Assembly (NCBI GenBank): GCA_023436805.1
Contig: JAEZHT010000060.1
Coordinates: 1-33,905 of the forward strand
Direction: 5' to 3'
Length of the DNA stretch: 33,905 nucleotides
Origin: Bacillota bacterium
Lineage (GTDB): Bacteria; Bacillota_I; Bacilli_A; Acholeplasmatales; UBA5453
The notes under the pieces are model-generated. The model saw only the letters and a program-made list of their open reading frames with translations. It did no database searches and was not told where the DNA came from. This document shows positions 1-7,537 of the stretch, piece after piece. Within the stretch, counting starts at the first letter, position 1. Each line of letters begins with the position of its first letter. The position numbers and the translations under genes were made by a program.

Positions 1-3000
1 CCCTTAGTCAAAGAATACATCATCAATATCGTCAATGAAATCATGGATTTATACGACATCGATGGGATTCACTATGATGATTACTTTTACCCTTATTCAG
101 GCACACCAACCGCTGCCGACTCAGCCACATTCGCAGCCAACAATCCGGATAGTTTATCTCTAGGTGATTGGCGTAGAGAAAACGTCAATGACGCCGTCAG
201 AATGACTTATGAAGCCGTTGAAGCCTATAACTTAGCCGAGGGTAAAAACCTAAGATTTGGGATTTCGCCATTTGGTATTTGGAAAAATGGTGGGGAAGGT
301 TCTGACACCAACGGGATGGAATCCTATTCTGCACAATTTGCAGACTCTAGACGTTGGGTCAAAGAAGGTTGGGTCCACTACATCAACCCACAAGTCTACT
401 GGCAATTTACCACCGCCGCAGCCCCTTACGCCAATGTCGTCAATTGGTGGGTAGAACAAGTCAGAGGGACAGGGGTGGATTTGGTCATTGGACACTCCAT
501 TTCTGCCGCACAAAACTGGGGCAGTACTGAAATTCAAAATCAATTGTTATTCAATGCAGAATTCCCTGAAATCATCGGGTCAGCCTTTTACAGTGCGGCC
601 TTCTTAAATACAACCAATGTGACTAATGTGGTCACTAATTTGTGGAAAACCATGCCTTTTGGTACCTTGGCACAATCCAATGTGGCCTCACCAACGGTGA
701 GCTTCACAGGGACCAAACAAGGCGATGAATACCGCACAAACGTGACGATGAGTATCACCTCATCCGATACGATTTATTACCGTGTCGATTATGGTACTTG
801 GCAAGCTTACACTGCGCCAGTAACATTTACCCAACAAGGTACATACGCGATTCATGTCAAAGCCGTGAATGCTTCAGATGAAGAATCACTCATTCAAGGC
901 CATACCCTCATCATCAATAAAATCAATACCGATGTTCCGGTCATCACCGTTACAGGCGAAAAATCGGGCAACGATTATGTGCCGGGTGTTTCGGTTTCGA
1001 TCAACGCCAATTCAGCCAACCCTGTGTGGGTAGCCATCAATTTTGGTAGTATCGGACCTTGGGTTTTATACACCGAACCGATTGTCTTAACCAACCCAGG
1101 CAATTATTTCATTCAAACCAAAACCATCACCGACGAGGGGGCTGAATCTCCAGTTCAAACTTTATCACTCAAAGTGGTTGTACCATGTTTCGCATTACCA
1201 ACCGTCAGCTTCTCAGGCACAGGTTCGAATGATTTTTACCAAAGTGCTTTGATGATATTATCGGGGGTTACCAATTTACAATACAACCTCAATGGTGGGT
1301 CATGGATGGATTACACCGGCCCTGTGACCTTCTATCAGGAAGGTGACTACATCGTTGGTTATCGAAACAACGATGGCTGTAAAACCCCAACCTATAAAAC
1401 CATCGTCATTGATCAAACCGAACCGAGTGACCCCGTGATTGACATCACCGGGACAAAAGAAGGGCTATATTACATTACAGAAGTCACAGCAGCCTTGTCT
1501 GTGGATGACGATTCCACCATCTATTTCCGTCTACATGACGGTTCGAATTGGACTGCATGGCAAATCTACACTGAACCATTCGAATTTTACTTAAACAACT
1601 TATATACATTAGAATATTACGCTATTGACCAAGCACTCAATTCAAGTGAAACCTTGACTGAGCGCTTTAGGATGCAACTACCACCGGTAGAAGATAATCT
1701 ATACGTGATTAGAAATGGTCAACCGGTGAATTACTATCAAACCAATACACCGATTGAACTACCAACCACTTGGACTGAAAAAGAAAAAGAAGTCCGTGCT
1801 GTTTGGGTCGCCACCGTTTCAAACATCGATGTCCCAATGATGACCACGGAAGCAGCTTATAAAGCACAACTCATCGCCATCATTGAACGCGTCAAAGCGG
1901 TGCATATGAATACCATATTCTTCCAAGTGAGACCAATGAATGATGCGTTCTATTACTCAGAGTTCGCACCGATGTCTAGATACATCAACGGTACAGAAGG
2001 CTTTGACCCTGGGTTTGACGTGTTAGCATTCATGGTAGAAGAAGGTCATAAACGCGGGATTGAAATTCATGCATGGCTGAACCCATATCGTGTGTCCACA
2101 GGGACAGAAGATAAAACGACACAACTCAATGCGTTACATGAAGACAATTTTGCTAGAAAAAACCCGGATTTAGTCATTGCCGATAGCCAAGGCAAACTCA
2201 TCTTGAATCCAGGTGAACCAGCGGTTAGAAATTACTTAAACCAAGTCGTGACAGAACTGGTTACTAAATATGACATCGATGGGATTCATTTTGATGACTA
2301 TTTCTATAGTTACTCAGGTATGAGCAACGCCCAAGACGCCCAAACATTCATCAGCCACAATCCAAATGGCTTGTCACTTGCCGATTGGCGTAGAGACAAC
2401 GTCAATCAAATGGTTGAAATGGTATTTGATACCGTTGAAGCAGAAAATATCTCACACCAAAAAAATATGAAATTTGGTATCTCACCATTCGGTATTTGGA
2501 TGAGTGGTGGCGAGGGTTCAAACACTTCATCTGGCGCACTACAAAGCTATTCTGCCCAATTCGCCGATTCGAAGAAATGGGTTGAAGAAGGTTGGGTTCA
2601 TTACATCATGCCTCAACTTTATTGGCAGTTTGACCACAGTGCCGCACCGTATGCAGATTTAGTCGACTGGTGGGCAGACCTCACCGAAGCGGCAGGGGTA
2701 GACCTCATCATTGGACACGGATTCTACCGTTACGCTGAAACATCCAACAACTGGGTCAATGAAAATGAATTCCTAGAACAACTTCGATATGCTTCACAAT
2801 ACACAAGTGTGAAAGGCCACGCCCTATTCTCTTATAAAACACTCAACAGTACAGATGCTGAAGTGGTACAAGCGTTACAACGTTTGGATGGATACTATTG
2901 GCAAAACGATGTCTTAACCCATTGGTACAAAGCACCTGTGGATCCAGTAGATCCGGTAGATCCAGAACCGGAAGACCCTGTATGTGAAGCGGGTGAAGTC

Positions 3001-3132
3001 TTAGAAGATGGCAAATGTGTCTCAACATCCAAACCATTGTCTGAAGACCAAATCGTCTTGATTGGCGCTTCGGTGGTTGGATTCATCGCCATCGGTATGG
3101 TCATATTCATTACAATCAAGAAAAAGCCATGA
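1..3132 (+). CDS. Surface-anchored tandem GHL10 (DUF187/DigH-like) glycoside hydrolase, 5' partial
   Basis: The reading frame is open from base 1, so the start lies outside the window; 1043 codons are visible. Codons 1-219 are the end of one GHL10 (PF02638) domain and codons about 597-964 are a complete second one. Both contain YDIDGIH[YF]DDYFY and FGISPFGIW and align throughout. Between them are four Ig/FN3-like modules (about 226-298, 311-390, 398-470 and 478-560). The C-terminus has a Pro-Asp-Glu-rich linker, two cysteines, a membrane helix and the tail KKKP, so the enzyme is held on the outer face of the membrane. The family includes E. coli DigH/YddW, which cleaves peptide-free peptidoglycan glycans, and B. 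subtilis YngK. With an amidase two genes downstream, a role in cutting denuded glycan strands is a reasonable inference. Substrate is unproven. The stop codon overlaps the next start (ATGA at 3129-3132). Confidence 0.85.
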   Translation, partial: PLVKEYIINIVNEIMDLYDIDGIHYDDYFYPYSGTPTAADSATFAANNPDSLSLGDWRRENVNDAVRMTYEAVEAYNLAEGKNLRFGISPFGIWKNGGEGSDTNGMESYSAQFADSRRWVKEGWVHYINPQVYWQFTTAAAPYANVVNWWVEQVRGTGVDLVIGHSISAAQNWGSTEIQNQLLFNAEFPEIIGSAFYSAAFLNTTNVTNVVTNLWKTMPFGTLAQSNVASPTVSFTGTKQGDEYRTNVTMSITSSDTIYYRVDYGTWQAYTAPVTFTQQGTYAIHVKAVNASDEESLIQGHTLIINKINTDVPVITVTGEKSGNDYVPGVSVSINANSANPVWVAINFGSIGPWVLYTEPIVLTNPGNYFIQTKTITDEGAESPVQTLSLKVVVPCFALPTVSFSGTGSNDFYQSALMILSGVTNLQYNLNGGSWMDYTGPVTFYQEGDYIVGYRNNDGCKTPTYKTIVIDQTEPSDPVIDITGTKEGLYYITEVTAALSVDDDSTIYFRLHDGSNWTAWQIYTEPFEFYLNNLYTLEYYAIDQALNSSETLTERFRMQLPPVEDNLYVIRNGQPVNYYQTNTPIELPTTWTEKEKEVRAVWVATVSNIDVPMMTTEAAYKAQLIAIIERVKAVHMNTIFFQVRPMNDAFYYSEFAPMSRYINGTEGFDPGFDVLAFMVEEGHKRGIEIHAWLNPYRVSTGTEDKTTQLNALHEDNFARKNPDLVIADSQGKLILNPGEPAVRNYLNQVVTELVTKYDIDGIHFDDYFYSYSGMSNAQDAQTFISHNPNGLSLADWRRDNVNQMVEMVFDTVEAENISHQKNMKFGISPFGIWMSGGEGSNTSSGALQSYSAQFADSKKWVEEGWVHYIMPQLYWQFDHSAAPYADLVDWWADLTEAAGVDLIIGHGFYRYAETSNNWVNENEFLEQLRYASQYTSVKGHALFSYKTLNSTDAEVVQALQRLDGYYWQNDVLTHWYKAPVDPVDPVDPEPEDPVCEAGEVLEDGKCVSTSKPLSEDQIVLIGASVVGFIAIGMVIFITIKKKP

Positions 3133-4169
3133 TAAAAACCATTAAACAATTGTTAGAACCAGGCGTTCAAACCCATTTTCCAGGTGGTCAATTTTGTGTG
3201 ATTCAAAATGGCACCATCACCTGTGATTATGTAGGGTATAAAGCCTTGTACCCTGACCCGATTTTAAATCAGGGTCAAGAAATATACGATGTCGCTTCAT
3301 TAACCAAAGTGATATCGACGAATACATTGATCTTTAAATTGATTGAATCTGGACAACTCACGTTACAAACCAAGATTAAATCCATTTTGAACAAGTATCC
3401 TTTTGAAGAGACAACCATCTATGATTTATTGATCCATTCCAGTGGGTTACCAGCAGATATTAAAAGAGCGAACACCCTTAAAAACAAGACCGAAGTACTT
3501 GAAAAAGTATTTCAATCAGAAATGATATACCCTAAGGGGTCACATGTGGTTTATTCCGATATTGGATTTATATTGCTCGGTTTGATCATTGAAGCGATTC
3601 ATCAAAAACCATTGAATCAAGTGGCAGAAAGCGAAATCTTTGAACCACTGAAGATGACACAAACCAGTTATAGACCAAACCCAAATGATTGTGCACCAAC
3701 CGAATACCGAGATGATATGGTATTCAAAGGGTATTTGCAAGGTTTTGTTCACGATGAAAAGTCATTCGCCATGGGTGGTTTGGCCGGTCATGCAGGGTTA
3801 TTCTCAACCGCACATGACATCGCTCAATTCATCTTGGCCATGTTCAATGACCAGCACGTATTGTCTAACAAAACCATTCAATTATTGAATGAAACACAAC
3901 TCGATTCCACCGATTTATTTGATAATCCAAAATCCAGAGCTCTGGGTTTTGAAAAACCAAGCAGTAACCATGTTTTAAAAGATTATAAGTCAGAGATTAT
4001 CATGCATACGGGTTTCACCGGATGCAACCTCATGATCAATTTAAAGCGTCAAACCGGTTTTGTTTTACTCACCAACGCAGTTCATCCAAAACGTGAACTC
4101 AATCATATTTTTGGATATCGAGACGCCATTTACCGTCTATTCATCAAACAATGGGAGGAACACAAATGA
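3129..4169 (+). CDS. Beta-lactamase-fold serine hydrolase, AmiE/YbbE-like (putative MurNAc-L-Ala amidase)
   Basis: This 346-residue protein belongs to the class C beta-lactamase/penicillin-binding family (PF00144). The active-site serine motif is SLTK (57-60), the second motif is YSD (142-144) and the third is HTGFTG (293-298), which replaces the usual KTG. It also has HSSG (103-106) and GLAGHAG (217-223). B. subtilis AmiE (YbbE), which I recall as belonging to this family, removes stem peptides from MurNAc in the same salvage cluster as NagZ, NamZ and MurQ, and that is the favoured role. A D,D-peptidase or esterase is possible. The N-terminus MIKTIKQLLEPG has no hydrophobic segment, so the enzyme is predicted to be cytoplasmic, although the genes on both sides encode surface proteins. 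ATGA overlaps at both ends suggest translational coupling. Confidence 0.8.
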   Translation: MIKTIKQLLEPGVQTHFPGGQFCVIQNGTITCDYVGYKALYPDPILNQGQEIYDVASLTKVISTNTLIFKLIESGQLTLQTKIKSILNKYPFEETTIYDLLIHSSGLPADIKRANTLKNKTEVLEKVFQSEMIYPKGSHVVYSDIGFILLGLIIEAIHQKPLNQVAESEIFEPLKMTQTSYRPNPNDCAPTEYRDDMVFKGYLQGFVHDEKSFAMGGLAGHAGLFSTAHDIAQFILAMFNDQHVLSNKTIQLLNETQLDSTDLFDNPKSRALGFEKPSSNHVLKDYKSEIIMHTGFTGCNLMINLKRQTGFVLLTNAVHPKRELNHIFGYRDAIYRLFIKQWEEHK

Positions 4170-7100
4170 AACAAAAAATGATGGCCATCCTCGTGTTAGT
4201 ATTACTCATGGTATTGTCTGCATGTGTCGAGAAATTTACAATCGATGTCAATACCACTGAAGTCATCCTAACCGAAGGAGAAACATTCCAACTCGAGATT
4301 GAAACCAATGACAAATCAGGGCATGCCTTTGAAGATTATGATTCAACCATCATTGGTATCGATAGCACAGGTCTCATCACTGGCTTAAAAGCAGGCACGA
4401 CCGCCATTACTGTACGTACAGGTTCAGAACCTTATGTAGAAAAATCAGTGTCTGTTACAGTATATAAAGCAGTCACCATCGATATGAGCTCAACCACTGC
4501 AGAAGTGATGGTTGGCAATACCATCGGATTGGCTGTGGTTGTTAACGATGAGGTCACGTATACTTCAAGCAATCAAAACATTTTTACTGTATCGAACACC
4601 GGTGTCATCACTGGGGTTTCAATCGGTACAGCTACGTTGACCATTCAAAGTGTCAATAACCCGTTGGTCAGTAAAACGATAGAAGTCATCGTCTCTAAGT
4701 ACATCAACATCTCTGTCGATGCCTATGACCTAGCGTTATTAATTGACCAAGTCGAAACCATTGACTTCACCGCGTCTGAAGACGTCCAAATCACGTCATC
4801 CGATATCAATGTCGCCACCGTAAATTCATTGGGTGTAGTCACCGCGAAAACCGCTGGGACAACCATCATCAAAATCGCATCCATCAGTGACCCTGAAATC
4901 TATCAAGAAGTGACAGTCATGGTTTATAATCAACCGGAATCAATCACATTGGAAGGTTCAAATGAACTCAATGTGAACCGTGAGCAAACCTTAACCGTGA
5001 ATGTGTTACCGCTGTTAGGTCACCCAAGTGTAACCTATACTTCAAGTGACGATAGTATCGCTTCATTCAATGCTGAAAATGCATTGGTAGGTCACAAGGT
5101 CGGTCAAGTCACCGTTACAGTCACATCGAATATTAATAACACCATTAAAACAACGTTCGTGGTCAATGTGATTCACAACATCGTTGTCAATAACATGACT
5201 ACAGCAACCTCAGTCACCTTTGAAGAAAAAGTGTATGACTTGAACGTAGATTTCTTCAAGACCATCGGTGAAGCACTCGACAGTGCCACCCCTGGCGCAA
5301 CCATCTATGTGTTAGATGGCACTTATGCAGAAGCGCTCGATATTGAAACCGCGGTTACTTTAATTGGTAACAATACCGCTCTATCACAAAAAGTAACGAT
5401 TTCCGCCAATGATGTCACCCTCCGTGGATTTGACTTTAAGGCGGGAGCTTCGATTGAAAATGAAGGTCCAGTAAAAAACCTCAAAATTCAAAACAGTGCG
5501 TTTATTGAACTCACGACATCCGCAATTGTTTTAGAAAATGTTGAAACCCTAGAAATCTCCAATAACACATTTACGAATTTCGCCTTTGACGCCATTAAAG
5601 TTACCCATTATCGTGGCGGTCTATTGCTGATTAAACAAAACACCATGACAGATGTGAAGTATGGTATCACTGTCAATTCTGAAAATGAACTGGTGTCAAA
5701 TGGTTCAATAGAAATGCTTTGGAATACCATCTCAGGTACCACAGAAGCTGTGCATATGAATATTTTCAATAACAACAGTTTTACATTGAAAGCTTTCTTC
5801 AGATTCAATAAGGTATCGAATTCGACCATCAACGCGTTTCAATCTACCGAATCCAATGTGGATTTCACATTGAATTATTGGGGCAGTGAAACCCCAGTGA
5901 TGAGCCAATTTACAAACATCACTGAACACCAATTGAGGGGATTCTATGGACAAGCCACAGCTGTGGTTCAAGAAGCATCCTATAACCCACTCATTCCAGC
6001 GTTGATCGTGATTACCAACCCAATCGATGAAATGATGATTGGGGAACAATATAAGATCAACTTTGAATTGTTACCACTCGATATGCCAACCAACCGTTTG
6101 GGTTGGATCACCTCCAATCCGAACGTAGCGACCGTCCAAAATGGTCAAGTCAACGCAGTCAAGAGTGGCGAAGTAACCATCACTTTACGTTCTACAGTAG
6201 ACTTCAATGTGAAGGGAACCGTGACATTTACCATCACAACCCACCCAGGTATCGAAATTGAAACCACCACACCGAAAAACAACTTATTGGTGGGGGATAC
6301 ATTAAAGCTTAAAGCGACCCCATTCCCTTATGATTACGCCGATAAACCGATGTTGTGGACATCAAGTGACATTGAAAAAGCCACCGTGGATCAAACCGGT
6401 TTGGTAACCACTTTACAACCAGGCACAGTGGTCATCCGTGTTGAACTTCAAGAAGACATGAATGTTTACCAAGAATACACAGTACAAGTCTATTCATCGC
6501 TCAATGATGGCGACTTAATGGACTTATTGACATTATCCATGGTCAGTTATTCGACACCACACGAATGGTTGGTATATGGCACCGGATTTAACTACGTCGA
6601 TTATAAATACGAAAGCGTCTCGCGTTATTTATTCGCCGATTTAACCATCAATACATCCAAGATGTTACCAATTTCTTCTGGTATTCGTCCAGGCATTAAG
6701 AAACCTGCCCATCCAGAAGGTGTACCAGTGTATAACTCAGACTATGTGTTTTGGATCGTAGTGCATGAAACCGCCAATACTGCCCCTGGTGCCGGTGCGC
6801 TCTCGCATGCGAATTATTTATGGAATGCTGCCCAAGCAGGCACAATCCTCAATACTTCATGGCACTTCACCATGGATGATAAGGCTTTATATCAACACGT
6901 ACCACTCGATGAAATCGCCTACCATGCCGGTGATGGTTCAACCTTACCAACCAAGAATGGTGTTTATTTCGGTGGGGGAAACCGTAATGGTATTGGTATC
7001 GAAACATCCGTAGCTCAAGATGGCGATAACTATCGTGTATGGCAACGTACCGCTAAATTATCAGCACAACTCATGAGACAATACAATTTACCACTCACAC

Positions 7101-7393
7101 AATTGGCTTACCACCAAGACTTCTCTGGTAAGATTTGTCCACAATCGATGATTCGTGGTGGACTCGTCCCACTCTTTGAAGAACTTGCGGAATATGAGTA
7201 CAAAGTCGAACACTTACGTGGGGATGCACACATTGAATTCGTGTCTGATTTCCCAGATTATGTCGATCATACCGGCCGCGTCATTCAAATGCCTGACCGT
7301 GCGATGACTGTAAGTTATACCGTGACCGTTACGCTTAATAACGTGTCTACATCGCGCACATTCTATACATACTTACCAGGCACAGTGCACTAA
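4166..7393 (+). CDS. Lipoprotein N-acetylmuramoyl-L-alanine amidase with Big_2 and beta-helix domains
   Basis: The start at 4166 is preceded by GGGAGG (4153-4158) and gives 1075 residues with the lipobox LSAC (Cys20), so the mature protein is a membrane-anchored lipoprotein. Four Big_2-like Ig domains (about 27-335) are followed by a right-handed beta-helix with pectate-lyase-like repeats (about 355-600), two more Big_2-like domains (about 610-775) and a C-terminal Amidase_2 domain (about 845-1010). The expected zinc ligands are His867 (VVHET), His983 and Cys991 (YHQDFSGKIC). The His-Cys spacing of eight residues matches T7 lysozyme His122/Cys130. The enzyme should hydrolyse the MurNAc-L-Ala bond outside the cell and leave peptide-free glycans for the GHL10 enzyme encoded upstream. 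The Ig and beta-helix parts may bind wall glycan or act as a spacer. The last 65 residues are unassigned. Confidence 0.86.
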   Translation: MKQKMMAILVLVLLMVLSACVEKFTIDVNTTEVILTEGETFQLEIETNDKSGHAFEDYDSTIIGIDSTGLITGLKAGTTAITVRTGSEPYVEKSVSVTVYKAVTIDMSSTTAEVMVGNTIGLAVVVNDEVTYTSSNQNIFTVSNTGVITGVSIGTATLTIQSVNNPLVSKTIEVIVSKYINISVDAYDLALLIDQVETIDFTASEDVQITSSDINVATVNSLGVVTAKTAGTTIIKIASISDPEIYQEVTVMVYNQPESITLEGSNELNVNREQTLTVNVLPLLGHPSVTYTSSDDSIASFNAENALVGHKVGQVTVTVTSNINNTIKTTFVVNVIHNIVVNNMTTATSVTFEEKVYDLNVDFFKTIGEALDSATPGATIYVLDGTYAEALDIETAVTLIGNNTALSQKVTISANDVTLRGFDFKAGASIENEGPVKNLKIQNSAFIELTTSAIVLENVETLEISNNTFTNFAFDAIKVTHYRGGLLLIKQNTMTDVKYGITVNSENELVSNGSIEMLWNTISGTTEAVHMNIFNNNSFTLKAFFRFNKVSNSTINAFQSTESNVDFTLNYWGSETPVMSQFTNITEHQLRGFYGQATAVVQEASYNPLIPALIVITNPIDEMMIGEQYKINFELLPLDMPTNRLGWITSNPNVATVQNGQVNAVKSGEVTITLRSTVDFNVKGTVTFTITTHPGIEIETTTPKNNLLVGDTLKLKATPFPYDYADKPMLWTSSDIEKATVDQTGLVTTLQPGTVVIRVELQEDMNVYQEYTVQVYSSLNDGDLMDLLTLSMVSYSTPHEWLVYGTGFNYVDYKYESVSRYLFADLTINTSKMLPISSGIRPGIKKPAHPEGVPVYNSDYVFWIVVHETANTAPGAGALSHANYLWNAAQAGTILNTSWHFTMDDKALYQHVPLDEIAYHAGDGSTLPTKNGVYFGGGNRNGIGIETSVAQDGDNYRVWQRTAKLSAQLMRQYNLPLTQLAYHQDFSGKICPQSMIRGGLVPLFEELAEYEYKVEHLRGDAHIEFVSDFPDYVDHTGRVIQMPDRAMTVSYTVTVTLNNVSTSRTFYTYLPGTVH

Positions 7394-7402
7394 TGGATTA
7401 TC

Positions 7403-7432
7403 ACGGTTTTGAAAAAAAAAATCAAAAGCCGT
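7403..7432 (+). terminator. Hairpin after the amidase gene, terminator-like but without a U-tract
   Basis: ACGGTTTTGA pairs with TCAAAAGCCGT with one bulged G around an all-A loop. No T-run follows, so intrinsic termination would be weak. It may instead protect the 3' end of the mRNA. Confidence 0.35.
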
Positions 7433-7471
7433 AAGAATAACCTGAAAATGTGATAAATCCCAAATTTCACG

Positions 7472-7500
7472 TTGACAGCGCTTACAATAGTTCATAAAAT
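7472..7500 (+). promoter_or_regulatory. Strong sigma-A-type promoter of the 7538 surface-protein gene
   Basis: The -35 box TTGACA (7472-7477) and -10 box TAAAAT (7495-7500) are separated by exactly 17 bp. Transcription should begin near 7507, about 31 nt before the ATG. It is the best promoter match in the window. Confidence 0.8.
7473..7486 (+). promoter_or_regulatory. cre-like operator (CcpA/LacI-family) overlapping the -35 box
   Basis: TGACAGCGCTTACA fits the published cre pattern TGWNANCGNTNWCA at every defined position and contains the AGCGCT core typical of LacI-family sites. Its overlap with the -35 box would allow direct repression. A local LacI-type regulator is also possible, but no regulator gene lies in the window. 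Confidence 0.55.
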
Positions 7501-7537
7501 GAATCTAGAATATACAAAGATTCACACAGGAGGAAAA

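Noticed and set aside
250..543. Minus-strand open frame of 97 codons within the GHL10 gene
   Set aside because: The + strand frame encodes conserved GHL10 sequence here; the opposite frame shows no motif or start signal.
2935..2980. Short repeat of GATCCAGTAGATCC type as a possible DNA repeat element
   Set aside because: It encodes the Pro-Val-Asp linker before the membrane anchor of the GHL10 protein and is explained by low-complexity coding sequence.
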